Positions 1-11,359 of a DNA stretch of 64,000 nucleotides are shown here, in pieces. The position numbers and the translations under genes were made by a program. The notes under the pieces were generated by a model. It ran no database searches and was not told the DNA's origin. It was given only the letters and a program-made list of their open reading frames with translations. Position 1 is the first letter of the stretch. Every line of letters starts with the position of its first letter. This DNA comes from Pelobates cultripes (taxonomy: Eukaryota; Chordata; Amphibia; Anura; Pelobatidae), in assembly GCA_933207985.1 (NCBI GenBank), contig OW240916.1:132175371-132239370 (forward strand), read 5' to 3'.

Positions 1-91
1 TTTCCTTTAAGGGGTTAAATCGCTCTCAAATGGTTTAACCCCAAAGGCTTCCTCCAGCTCCAGGTCACTCAGTGGTATTTGGCTTCTGAAA

Positions 92-309
92 CAGAGTGTC
101 AGGAAGTGCAGATTGACGTCAGGCATGGGTGCCGCTGATTGGCTAGAGTGGACAGTTGACGCTCTAAGCCAATCGCTACTTCCCGGTTCATAAAATATTT
201 TTACTTTTTTATGAATGGGGAGCTACTGATTGGCTTAGAGTGCCAGCTGACCGCTCTAGCCAATCAGCAACACCCCTACCCAACGGCACTCTGTGCTTCC
301 TGACACTCA
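92..309. repeat. Fold-back (long inverted repeat) element
   Basis: Two arms of about 100 bp pair in inverted orientation. The left arm starts GAGTGTCAGGAAG near 94 and the right arm ends CTTCCTGACACTC near 308. Both arms contain GATTGGCT and GCCAATC blocks that pair with each other. The spacer near 190-215 is AT-rich. This looks like a non-autonomous DNA element of MITE or fold-back type. I see no target duplication that would settle the family. Confidence 0.6.
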
Positions 310-435
310 GTAAATAAAAGTGAACACATTAATACTGATATTTTTTTACCTTTGGAGATGAGAAGGTCCAGCGTTTCCCTGCCTGGCCCAGGTACCAAAG
401 CCTTATGATGTGGTGTCCAGAATAAAGTGGAGGGT

Positions 436-1125
436 TCACTTCATTTGTCCTTCCTGCTCCAATCTCCTTTTCCTCTCCTTCATTTGACAGTCTTTTTTTT
501 TCTTCTGACACTGTTTTCTATCCTTGGCCCCTTCTGCTCTTTTACCTTTCTGCTACTTTCTGCTTATTTTGTGCCCTTCTGCTCCTTTCTCATTCTGATC
601 CCTTTCTGCTCCTTGCAGACCCTTTCTGCTCCCTTTTCTACTTTACCTTTGTGCTCCTTGCTGTCCCTTTCTGCTCCCTTTTCTACTTTACCTTTGTGCT
701 TCTTGCTGTCCCTTTCTGCTCTTTACCTTTGTGCTCCTTCTGATTCTTTCTGCTCCTTTACCTTTGTGCTCCTTGCTGTCCCTTTCTGCTCCTTGCTGCC
801 CCTTCCTGCTCATTGCTGCCCCTTCCTGCTCATTCTCCTACTTTACCTTTGTGCTCCTTCTGCTCCTTCCAGCTCATTTCTGACCCTTTCTGCTCCTTCT
901 ACTTTACCTTTGTGCTGCTTTACCTTCCAGCTCCTTGCTGACCCTTCCTGTTCATTTCTGTTCCTTTGTGCTCCTTCTCCTACTTTACCTTTTGTGCTCC
1001 TTGCTGTCCCTTCCAGCTCCTTGCTGCCCCTTTCTGCTCCTTGATGTCCCTTCCTGCTCATTTCTGTTCCTTCTCCTTTTCTTACCTTACCTTCCTGCTC
1101 CTTGCTGACTCTTCATGTAGGCTGT
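436..1125. repeat. Pyrimidine-rich minisatellite
   Basis: Almost pure C/T on the + strand, made of irregular copies of short phrases such as TTTGTGCTCCTTGCTG, CCCTTTCTGCTCC and CTACTTTACC, in units of roughly 15-45 bp. The long open frame that runs through it (427-1044) is a by-product of the missing A and G and is not a gene. The strand asymmetry could favour triplex or slipped structures; that is inference. Confidence 0.75.
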
Positions 1126-1144
1126 CTCCCCCATCCCTCACTTC

Positions 1145-1844
1145 TATAGGCGTGCGCACGGGGTGTGTCGGGTGTGCCTGGGCACACCCTAATCCCCGCG
1201 GCACGCCAATGGATTGAGACCGGCAGGGGAAATCTATCCGAGCGGCGGCTCTGGTCTAAGCCTCCATTGGCCGGTGGGGAGATCAAAGTTCTACCTCACC
1301 GGTCCACAGCAGCATGGAGGGAGGCAGCAGAGAACCCGGGCTAGTGTTCACTCTCTACTGAACCACCAGGGAAGGCAGCAGGACTGGGATATTAACTAGT
1401 CTGCCCCCACCTCCACCCAAACATACAGCACACACAGCCCACAAACAGCACCCACACACACACACACAGCACCTACACACATACATCACCCTCGCACACA
1501 CAGCACCCACACACATACAACACCCACACACACCCAGCACACTAACAGCATCCTCACAAACACACAAAACCCACACACACAACACCCGCACAGCACCCAC
1601 ACACAAACAGCACACTCTCATACAAACAGCACCCTGACAAACACACAACACCCGCACACAAACAGCACACTAACAGGACCCGAACAAACACGCACACACA
1701 AACACCCTCTCACACACACACACACAGACACAGCACACTACCAGTTCCCTCACAAACAGCACCCTCACACACAGCACACTAACAGCACCCTCACACACAC
1801 ACACAGCAGTGTGTGTGTGTATACATGTATATATATATATAACA

Positions 1845-1876
<32 letters not shown>

Positions 1877-1957
1877 CATACACACACATACATATACACA
1901 TGGCGTGTTTGTGCTTTAGGGTGCACACCCTAATGCAATAGGCTGTGCACGCCTATG
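1145..1957. mobile_element. TIR element with CA-rich internal filling
   Basis: The left end TATAGGCGTGCGCACG (1145-1160) is matched in inverted form by GTGCACGCCTAT at the right end (1945-1956). The inner flanks also pair, with GGGCACACCCTAA on the left and TTAGGGTGCACACCC on the right. The interior is mainly imperfect CACACA repeats (about 1400-1800) followed by TG/TA runs (1806-1900). Reverse-strand open frames here are translated microsatellite. Superfamily not resolved; probably a non-autonomous DNA transposon whose interior has expanded. Confidence 0.55.
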
Positions 1958-1970
1958 CTCACTTCCCTTA

Positions 1971-2096
1971 TCTATAGGCTGCTGCCCCCCCAAAATCTAT
2001 AGGCTGCTGCCCCCCCAAAAAAAATCTATAGGCTGCTGCCCCCTCCCCCCAAAAAAATCTATAGGCTGCTGCCCCCCCAAATCTATAGGCTATCTC
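1971..2096. repeat. Short tandem array (TCTATAGGCTGCTGCCCC units)
   Basis: Five unit starts are visible at 1971, 1996, 2025, 2058 and 2082, each TCTATAGGCTGCTGCC followed by a C run and an A run of variable length; the last unit is partial. Spacing is 24-33 bp. Related phrases (GTAGGCTGTCTC) flank the TIR element at 1117 and 2110, suggesting the TIR element landed inside this repeat tract. Confidence 0.7.
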
Positions 2097-2346
2097 AAAC
2101 CCTCCCCCCACTTACCTGATCTGTAGGCTGTCTCTGGCTGCATGTGTTGCTCCCCTGCGGTTTCAATCAGCAGAGAAGCAGGGATAAGATGCAGCTTCCT
2201 ATCCCTGTCTCTCTCATCCACCTACTGGCCGGTGCCGGTATTGCAGTTCATTCTAAATCTCACACGAAAAAAGCAGAACAAGCTGAAAAATCCAGGGGGG
2301 TGGGGGCAAGTGCTCCCCCTTGCCCCCCCTGCGGACGCCCATGACT

Positions 2347-2440
2347 GTCTGTATTATGGCAACTTACATTGCCATAATACAGACAAGGACTGCCGGGCTC
2401 ATTACAGGCCCGGCGGTCCTGTTGGGGGCTGGCAGAGAGC
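2347..2440. repeat. Double hairpin module shared with the element at 10335
   Basis: A perfect 16-bp stem (GTCTGTATTATGGCAA with TTGCCATAATACAGAC, 6-nt loop) at 2347-2384 is followed by a second GC-rich hairpin around a CCGGGCTCATTACAGGCCCGG core. The same pair of hairpins and about 150 bp of following sequence recur at 10418-10600 inside the 1 kb TIR element. This copy is probably an internal fragment of the same family. Confidence 0.6.
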
Positions 2441-2584
2441 TGTAACTTACCTTTCATGCAGCTCCTGCCAGCTCCCTTCTCTCTCCTCCGGTCCGGTCAG
2501 CTTCCCTGTCAGCTCCACTGTGGCGGTATTAGGCAACAACACTGGTCCTGCAGTGGCTGGATTTGCTTCCATGGCTTAGATCAT

Positions 2585-2931
2585 CAGTTTCTGCCAATCT
2601 AATACTTTCCCATAGGAAAGTCATGGCAAAACACTGCACAGCCCCAATCAGCATTGAATCAAAGCATCTCTATCGGGGGAGTTAAGCATCTCCATGCAAA
2701 GCGCGGGGCACTGAATGTAGAGTGTAGGACACACTGCAGCACTGTAATAAGAGGCACCTTTAGTGGCCGTCTGAGTGAGTACAACTAGAGATGTTACCAG
2801 GCAGCAATGAAAGCACTGCCTTTTCTCTGAAAAGGCACCATCTACACTTCTGAGCCTGCGGGGACATGCTATAGACACTAGAACCATTACATTAAGCTGT
2901 TGGGGTTCTGATGACTATAGTATCCCTTTAA
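2585..2931. mobile_element. T2-type MITE, right end
   Basis: Ends GACTATAGTATCCCTTTAA, the inverted form of the TTAAAGGGA(t)ACTATAGTC end seen in the complete copies of this window, with TTAA at 2928-2931. Interior phrases (GAATCAAAGCATCTCTAT, TGCAAAGCGC, CTGCCTTTTCTCTGA) also recur in those copies. The left boundary is not clear; the start given is approximate. Confidence 0.55.
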
Positions 2932-5900
2932 GATGTTTTTCACAAAAAACAATTTAAAATATTTTACTGGGAGTTTACATGCATTTAGCATTTTATAATC
3001 AACATTTATTACATGAAAAGCTTACCACATTCCAAGTTTTATTCCCTAGGTTACTAGCATAGTTCTTGTTTCTATAGAGCATCAACTGACTTTAGTGCCA
3101 GGAAGATATGATGAACCACATCCATGAGTAAGATATTAAGCCAGATGTGAAAGTGTATTATTCCCACATGAAGAATGAAATAAACCAGGGATAGATAGCT
3201 GTTAAAAGTGCAATCCCCATGAGCAAGTTACTGTTTATTACTTTTTATGTTCTGTACATTGAATTCTGAAATTTCCTTTTCTGATGTTTTGCCTCCTGGG
3301 AGTCTAACAAATCAGAAATGTTTCCTTACATGATAAATAAATAAATAAAATAAATAAATAAATATATATTTTGTTTTACTTATTTTTTTTCTATTTTTTT
3401 ATTTTTTGAGCTGGGCTTATTTAATTAGACATTTTATTGTGAAATAGGCTTAAAAACAGTGTTCATTTAACTTCTGCTGGCTATTCAATAAAACAGTGTT
3501 TTTTTATAAAGAGCTTGTTTTTGGTTTATTTTTTTTATATAAAGAGCTTATATTAACAAGGATATCTTTTTTGTCTCTAGGTTGTATCAAATATATAAGC
3601 ACTTGAAGTAACCCTTTATATTTTGTTGAATATTGGAAGAGTATTTCAGTGGATTCTCATGTAGTGTGGAAGATATATATGGGGTATGTCAGATTAGATT
3701 TGCAGTGTGAAGCACTCTGGAGTATGCTGGACCTCTGTAAATACTAATATACGGTAGAAGTGTTTCATTCTCACGTTATATGGCAGACAATTTAGCTGGT
3801 CTTTGATTCTGCCTAGCAGAAAATATTATAGTAATATTGAAATGGAATGTATTACTGGACACCATATGAGGTACAGAACCAGTGATGTCTTACTCCAAAA
3901 TCACAGACGTAAAGGTAGAGACACCAGACACCAAGATATTACCAAAAAAACTTTTGAAGATGCGTTTGGGAACAAAACTCATAGAGTTTATTTTGCTGCT
4001 ATCTATTGAGTCTACCCTGCTGTGGCACCTTCGCCAAGGATGAATACATATTGCAGAATTTAAAATTGTCAATGTGCTTGGATTTATATGCCAAAACCCA
4101 CCATAATAACCACCAGGTCCCTTTACTCAAGCCTGACAGACAACACATAGTTAGGTGTGCATAGGTTGAGATCAGCCCCTATATCCTGCTTTATATAATT
4201 ATGCTATTTATTTGGTTGTAAGGACAATAGTTTTTATAGCAAAGTCAATCAGTAGTTACTGATGGTTCCTTCGTTGCATTTTTGTAAATGTGTGTGCGTG
4301 GTGCCATGTTATCTCATTCAACAAATAAGATGAAAAAGGCACACATTTCTTTCAGCCTTTCTGAATGTTTATACAACATTATAAGTGTAAAGGAGTAATA
4401 TACAAGTTGCATGCACATAAATAACAGAGAAGAGATATAGAAACACCATCATTATTTTACCATAAGCACATCTAGCAAATAGCATGCATCTAGAATCAAA
4501 AGGATTTGTTAGTAAAGTAAACAACATATACAAAATAAATCAAGGTAAACATAAATATGGATTTTTAACGCTCTCAATTCAACAAAATACTTATTTTGTG
4601 TGAAAAAAAAAGAATATAATCTTACAATATGGACAATGTCAGCGCAAACCCAATATTAGTTGCTCATCCATCACCTGATTGTTTACATTGGGGATGATAT
4701 GCTAATCTACTTTACCCCTAAAGTACTTTAGCTTGCTGAAAAGCTTGTGTGACGAGTGGGTGTCTCCTTTTTAAAAAAAATATTATTTTGCTCTTTTATA
4801 AATTAACCTGGTTACATCCCATTGGCTGTCAATCAGGTAACACATCCTGTTACTTCCTGGTTTGGTTAGCTCAGTGGAGCTAAACTCAAGAGGCAGCAAT
4901 TGCCCAGAGCATCTGCTTTGCAAAGAGGGAGGAAATGCAAAGGCTGTAGACAGAAAACGTGGATTTTGCAAGCTGTTTTTAGATACACTCCCAATGGAAA
5001 AAAAATACATAATTAATGCATGCAAGTTTTCATTTGGGGAATATTTACTAAACAGTGATTTTTATTTAGTATGTATTTGGGCAGTGGAGATTAATTAGGC
5101 TGCAAATAAATCTGGAAAGTTTGGATACTAGTTTGCATAGGCTAATCTTTGCTGATCTTTGTTAATGTAGGTTATCAGAGATTTTTTGGAGACTTTGTTC
5201 AGGACTTCACTTAAGATATGCTCACCAGTAATATATCTATTTTTATTGACTGTTTCCAAAACTGTTTAAACTATGTGACAGTTGTTTTAGTGACCATAAT
5301 CACATGCCTCCACTTGTTCCTGTCCTATAATCCTTCAGAATGACATTGCGTTCCCATTTTAAATAATGGTATTAAATCTCTTTGTTTTCAGTTTGGAGAG
5401 GCTGTAAATATCCCAAAATATGAGTGAGCTAATATCCCCTAAATATGATGCAGTTGCATTGTTACCATGATATTTTTCTGGTGTTTTCTAGACTGGTGTT
5501 TTGTTATTGAGTGAGATGCTGTGCATCTTGTTTTATCCAATGGTATGTTAGATTGTTGTGTTATCCTATGATGTAGCATGAAAGGTTGTTGGTTTATATT
5601 TTTTGACATTGATTTACTGTTATGGTTTTCAATGTCTGTTATGGTTTTCGATTGATTTACTGTTGTTGGTTTTTTCAGCGTTTTATGTTTAAATAATATA
5701 AAATAATACAGCAGCATATTTTGTTTTTCAAATCTGTATCACTGGAGCTCTTCTGTGGACTCCACAATTAACTTGTGTAGTCTTAATGAAGCAGGTTCTG
5801 TGTATAGATCATGACCCTGCAGTCTCTCTGCTCAATTATCTGCCATTTAGGAGTTAAATCCTTTTGTTTATACATCCATAGTCACACCTTCCTGCATGTG

Positions 5901-6314
5901 ACTTGCACAGCCTTCCTAAACACTTCCTGAAAAGGACTGCATAGCCTGTTTAATCCAGAATGTTTTATCTCCTACTCTGTTAATAGCCTTCTAGAGCTTG
6001 CAGGAGTCTCCTTTGTATGATTAAATGTAAATTTACAGAGCAGGAGTTAAACACTTCTAAAGCAAGTCAACATCAACAAAATGAGACCATTTGTGTCATG
6101 CAGGTTGTGGGAGTCACAGCCAGGGGAGGAGTGGCAATGGATGCACAATATATAAGCACAAAGATGCTTTCAAAATGAAATATATTTTTAACTCCTTTCT
6201 TACTGAAAACATTTTCAAGAGAATATAGGCTAGATTTAAAACTTTAATCCGTTGTTAAATGCATGACTGTAAACACATGGTAATCTATCATTTGCTTTAA
6301 CTTTTGTTTTCTAG

Positions 6315-6483
6315 GTACTATGTTCTCCAGTAGCCATTCAAGTAGAAGTGGAACAGCTGGTGCGAGTGTACCCCAAGTTCTCCCTCCAAACCACCCATCA
6401 CCAGCCAGTAATATGCAAGGCAGCCCACATAATCCACCATCTCAGATACCTCCTCTTACACCAATGGATCCTGGCTCTGAAAG
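6315..6483 (+). CDS. glis3: GLIS3 C-terminal coding exon (fourth from last)
   Basis: Internal exon of the zinc-finger transcription factor GLIS3, which acts in the nucleus on GLIS-binding sites and is known in mammals from pancreatic beta-cell, thyroid and kidney development. The exon has acceptor TTTTCTAG before 6315 and donor GTAAGA at 6484. The frame is GT, then 55 codons, then AG, so it begins with two bases of a split codon and ends two bases into one. It encodes a Ser/Pro-rich disordered stretch including FSSSHSSRSGTAGA and MQGSPHNPPSQIPPLT. I recognise it from recalled mammalian GLIS3, which has FSSNYSSRSGTA and VQGSPHNPSSQLPPLT at the equivalent place, downstream of the five zinc fingers. 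The zinc fingers are not in the window. The internal ATG is not a start codon. I am confident of GLIS3 rather than GLIS1 or GLIS2 because all four exons match in order. Confidence 0.93.
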
Positions 6484-9278
6484 GTAAGACTGACGTTACT
6501 GCATGCACAAGAGTTTTGAGCTCATAATGAATATAGACATAGTACATATTGTTTTAATAAGAAGTCTCTCAGTAGTACACACTGTTGTCTAAAGTACATA
6601 TATCCCGAGGGGGTGATATGATGCATGTATAATCTAGTCTTTAGATAAACAGCAAGTGCAAAATGTTATTTCCTAATTTGCTTTTATACGGGGTCCATGC
6701 TTGATTTATTGAAATGTCGCAAGGATTTCTTCAAAAAGTAAGGACCTGATGCCAACAACACATCCCTGCCTGTAATTAAGTGTTTAATTTGTTATAGGAC
6801 TATATATGTTTGCCTTTAAAGGGTATATGGGCAACCTAAAATCCACCTATTATTTACTAATTAATAATAATTTCAAGAAAATAGGACCAATTTTGTCACC
6901 AATTAAAATGTAGTCGTCCCCAAGCTCAGACCCCCTTTAAGCATAACATGTGAAAATGAAAATGTACAGCATAGTACCCTTATACATGTGACTATGTGTT
7001 TAGCGTGAAAGCACACCTGTATTCTTGTATTTTGTATGTATATTTACATAGGTAGAGCCAGTGTGAATGGTGAATGTATGTGTGTAAGTGTGTTTTTATC
7101 AGTGCATATAGATATAATAAATATTTACTTGAAAATGTGTATCTAGTATTGCTGTAAATACATGTGTATTTTTGTATATGTAATATCAATATACTCCTGT
7201 GTGTATTTGTGTGAATGCAGGTTTGTATGTGCATGTTCTGCAAACGATGAATCTTTAGAAGAGGAAAATTATATTTACTCAGACTTCCTGCCACACTTTA
7301 AACAAGTGACAAGGTTATTTCACATGATAAACTGAGGATATATAAATTAGATAAGTACACTCAGATTTACCTGTTATTGCAATACACATCTATGATAAGG
7401 AACACTCAAACATTGCTGCAAACTGGTATTGGGTACAAACATGGAGAAAGAAATGAAAATAAATAAGTTGCAGTGATAAGCAGTTTAAGAAAATAACACA
7501 TTATAGATGTATTTATTTAACAGCTCTTATATATACGTTACATATGAAATAAGCGCATTTGATTTGTAACCCATTTCAATGGACTTTGTTATCCCTCTGC
7601 AGCACAATTATGGACTAAAATAAGACTGTATGGGAAGCTGAACATGATACAGTGCTGTTCCTTTAAAGGAAAGTCTAAGTTAATTTTTTTTAATGCAGTT
7701 AAACAAGCCAGTTAAAACGGTACTGTCACATATGGAGTCTTTGCATTTTTTGCAAAGAACCTACAAGTTGACTGGTCTGATTTTTGAGGGGAGAGCAGAT
7801 AGGAATATATCCGTATGCCTTCTCTGTGCCTGTATGTAGCCTAAACTGAGCTATCTTTCTTGTCCTCTAGCATATTAGGTGCTATGTTAATATTGTATGT
7901 TCAAGCTTGCTAAGTGTACAAAATGGCAATCTATGTAAGATCCTATGAGACTATGGGATCTTACACCTCTATTCTTGCAAAGAGATTTAGGTATCCATCG
8001 AACATCGCACAAGAACATTCTTTTTATATCTCACAAGATAATTACTTTCTTATCTCATAAGATAATTACTTTCAAGCTACATGCAGCTATTCAATGACTA
8101 CTACACCACATCTGTAGGTACATTTGAATATAATTTAGCCACTGTCTGATTACATTAATTGCATCTACCCATGCCTGACTGTCTTTTCACAGCATTGAGG
8201 AGCACGGATACTGTTTCGTAAAATCTTTGTGTCCACTGCACTTCTGACCATCCTATGCATTGGGCTGCATGTAATAGTAATTTAATATTTTCATTATAAT
8301 ATCTAACCATGCAACTAAACTGCTACATAGCATGTACTGCGGATTTACACAGTTAAAATCATAATGCAGTCACATAATATTTAGTATAATAGGAATGGAT
8401 AAACATGCCATTTAGTTATAAAATAGCAGAGCTGGGGATGTTATTATAACAATATGTGGCACTTCGCTTGAAAGCACTGGGTTTTCTTTATAGGTTGGAG
8501 TCCTATGGAGCATTGGCTGTTAGAAGATGTAACCAAAAGCCAAATTGTTTCCTATGAATCACATACAGATTTTCAAACTGTTACACTTTGGTTTCAACTA
8601 GCGTTAGGTGTTGAAGTGCCAGATGGAGAAGATTTATATTAAACTGTCCAGTACAATTTATCTTTTGATTGTGCAAACAACTGCTACTTCATTTATAAAA
8701 GGTGAGCATTGGCAATGTTTGGAGACAGAGGGCAGCTGGATCTGTTCACTAATGACAACACTGCAATGACTTTGGCTTGACCTTGGGTCAGTCTTCGTGT
8801 GCATTGTATCTTTAAAGATCTTTAATAACTCCTGTCTAAAGTCTAAATGCATAGCTGATCGATAGGGATATAAATATCTTATCTATTTTGCTAACAAAGA
8901 ATTTACCAATAGCTATATAGGCGAAACGATATATAATGAGTTTTAGTTCTTTAATTGGTGCCACTTTGCAGCCAAACATATCACACGCTGGTACAATTAA
9001 AGTTATCTAAGTTGTGTTAGTTCTTTTTGTAAGTTGTGTAAATGATATGTATTCCATATCGGGATTTCCCCTTCTTATTTCCCTTCATGACTCGTTATAA
9101 CATAAAGCAGTTCAGGAACATTACAGGTTTTAGACAGTTTTGGTTTATGGTGACATCCATGTTTGTAGCATATACTAATAAATAATAAGTGTATCAGCGC
9201 TTCAAAAAGAAAAATGAATAACTGTGTGTGATACCAATTAACCCCTTAAGGACACAGCTTCAAAAATGTGTCTTGCCC

Positions 9279-9882
9279 TAAAAGGAACACTATAGGGTCA
9301 GGAACACAAACATGTATTCCTGACCCTATAGTGTTAAAACCACCATCTAGCACCCCTGGGCCGCTCATGCCTCCCTAAATATAGAAAATTCCCTTACTTG
9401 TACTCAAGCCTGAAGCTGTAGCTCTGCATGCTGTTTGCCTCAGAATAGCAAGCTGTCTTCTGACATCATGAGAAGTGGTGGCCTGATCCAATCACATTGC
9501 TTTTCCATAGGATTGGCTGGGATTGACAAGGAGGCAGATCAGGGGCACCGCCAGCACAGTTCAAACACAGCCCTGGCCAATCAGCATCTCCTCATAAGGA
9601 TGAATTAAATCAATGAATCTCTATGAGGAACGTTCAGTGTCTGCATGCAGATGGAGGAGAAACTGAATGTGTTGATGCGTTTTAGGCAGCAATGACCCAG
9701 GAAGGATCTCTAACAGCCCTTCTGAAGAGTGGCCAGTGAAGTTATCACTAGGCTGTAATGTAAACACTGCATTTTCTCTGAAGAGACTGTGTTTACAGCA
9801 AAAAGCCTGAAGGTAATGATTCTACTCACCAGAACAAATTTAATAAGCTGTAGTTGTTCTCGTGACTTTAGTGTCCCTTTAA
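9279..9882. mobile_element. T2-type MITE inserted in the 9238 transposon
   Basis: Starts TAAAAGGAACACTATAG and ends CTTTAGTGTCCCTTTAA, inverted versions of the TTAAAGG end. The left tip has a hairpin with GGTCAGGAA paired to TTCCTGACC (9290-9330). The interior includes a bottom-strand block TTTTCTCTGAAGAG shared with other copies. The second copy of the host transposon (33102 downward) lacks this block, so the insertion is younger than the host. Confidence 0.75.
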
Positions 9883-9938
9883 AGACACAAGCCATTTTTG
9901 CATTTTTTTGCTGTCTGTGTTCAAATGCAATTTGCATC

Positions 9939-10293
9939 CAGGGCCGGCGCCACCGTTAAGCGAACTAGACATTCGCCAAGAGCGCCGGCCTGCTGGGGGC
10001 GCCCACTGGGATGTTTCCTGGTGGGCTCCCTGCCCCTGTCTGGGGCCGCAGTGGGATGTGAATGTGTGTATGTCTATCAGTAAGTGTCTGTGTGTGTGTG
10101 TGTGTATGTCTATCAGTAAGTGTGTGTGTGTGCCAGTGAGTGAGTGTATGTCTGTCAGTGAGTGAGTGTGTGTGTGTGTGTCTGTCAGTGAGTGTGTCTG
10201 CCAGTGTGTGTCTGTCAGTGAGTGAGTGAGTGATATGAGGGGGTGGCAAAATGGATCTTTGCCTAGGGCGCAGAAATCATTGCACCGACCCTG
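9939..10293. mobile_element. hAT-type MITE with 8-bp target duplication
   Basis: Ends CAGGGCCGGCGCCACC and, inverted, CAGGGTCGGTGCAA. It is flanked by exact 8-bp copies of TTTGCATC at 9931-9938 and 10294-10301. An 8-bp duplication and CAGGG ends are the signature of hAT transposons. The homologous transposon at 30632-33102 has a single TTTGCATC here, which is the empty site. Length is 355 bp with no transposase. The interior is a GTGTCTGTCAGTGAGTG minisatellite (about 10056-10235). Confidence 0.92.
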
Positions 10294-10334
10294 TTTGCAT
10301 CTTTGTCATTTATTGCACCAACACATATTATATA

Positions 10335-11359
10335 CCGTATATACTCGAGTATAAGACAAGTTTTTCAGCACATTTTCTGTGCTGAAAACCCCCCACTCGT
10401 CTTATACTTGAGTGAGTGTCTGTATTATGGCAACTTACATTGCCGTAATACAGACAAGGACCGCTGGGCTCATTATAAGCCCGGCGGTCCTGTTGGGGGC
10501 TGGCAGGAAGCATTTACTTACCTTTCCTGCAGGTCCTGTAAGCTCCCTTCTCTCTCCTCCAGTCCGGTCAGCTCCCCTGCAAGTCTCCCGAGAGCCGCGG
10601 GGTCAGAGCATTGCCACGGTAATTACCATGGCAACGCTCTGCGCGGCACTCAGACCTCGAGACTTACAGTGGCGGAGAAGGGAGCTGACCGGACCGGAGG
10701 AGAGAGAAGGGAGCTGACAGGAGCTGCAGGAAAGGTAAGTTACAGCTCTCTGCCAGCCCCCCTCCTGCATAGCCCATCCACTGGATCACCAGGGAATGAG
10801 ATCCCCCCTCCCTGACCAGCTAACAAGCAGGGAGGGGGACGAAAATAAATATAAATAAAAATTTTAATAATATATAAAAAAATATATTAAAATAATAATA
10901 ATATAAAAAAAATAATAAAAATGCCCACCCCCCACCAAGGCTCTGCATCACATACACATACACACACTGCACTCACACACACACACACTGCATTCATACA
11001 CACACACACTGCATTTATACACACACACACTGCATTCATACACACAGATACTGCACTCATACACACACACTGCACTCATACACACACACTGCATTCATAC
11101 ACACACACACACTGCATTCATATACACACACACACTGCATTCATATACACACACACTGCATTCATTATATACACAGACTGTAAATAAATATTCAATTAAT
11201 ATAATTTTTTGGGGTCTAATTTTATTTAGAAATTTACCAGTAGCTGCTGCATTTCCCACCCTAGTCTTATACTCGAGTCAATAAGTTTTCCCAGTTTTTG
11301 GGGGTAAAATTAGGGGTCTCGACTTATATTCGGTTCGACTTAGACTCGAGTATATACGG
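10335..11359. mobile_element. 1.0 kb non-autonomous TIR element with CTCGAGTATA ends
   Basis: Terminal inverted repeats of about 21 bp: CCGTATATACTCGAGTATAA at the left, and the same with one mismatch when 11339-11359 is inverted. A second inner pair (GTCTTATACT near 10399 and AGTCTTATACTCGAGT near 11262) repeats the motif. The interior has the double hairpin (10418-10490), inverted GGGAGCTGACCGGACCGGAGG blocks around 10560 and 10690, an AT-rich run and a CA minisatellite (10950-11170). No transposase frame. It sits in the host transposon at a point where the other copy reads continuously. Confidence 0.8.
10950..11175. repeat. CA-rich minisatellite (ACTGCATTCATACACAC units)
   Basis: About ten copies of a 20-30 bp unit ACTGCATTCAT plus a variable CA run, inside the 1 kb TIR element. 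Open frames on both strands reading His-Thr or Val-Cys repeats are translations of this array. Confidence 0.8.

Larger units (their letters stand above)
1..6314 (+). other. glis3 intron (3' part), upstream of the first exon in the window
   Basis: Non-coding sequence upstream of the first visible glis3 exon. It holds a fold-back element (92-309), a pyrimidine-rich minisatellite (436-1125), a TIR element with CA-rich filling (1145-1957), a short tandem array (1971-2096), a double hairpin module (2347-2440) and the right end of a T2-type MITE (to 2931). From about 2935 to 6314 I see ordinary AT-rich intron with a TAAA microsatellite near 3333-3365 and no coding signal. Bases 11-42 form a small hairpin (GGGGTTAAA with TTTAACCCC) resembling the ends of the TTAACCCCTTAA transposon family seen at 30632. 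The intron ends with the acceptor at 6313-6314. Confidence 0.75.

Noticed and set aside
427..1044. Long open frame rich in Leu, Ser, Phe and Pro
   Set aside because: It lies wholly in the pyrimidine-rich minisatellite; the lack of stops follows from the lack of A and G. No splice sites, domain or start context.
1355..1885. Reverse-strand Cys/Val-rich open frames
   Set aside because: Translation of an imperfect CA microsatellite inside a TIR element.
7655..7690. TTCCTTTAAAGGAA palindrome as two T2 tips back to back
   Set aside because: Only 14 bp, with no further T2 sequence on either side.
9908..10249. Open frames reading Thr-Asp-Arg-His or Val-Ser repeats
   Set aside because: Microsatellite filling of the hAT MITE whose edges and target duplication are defined.
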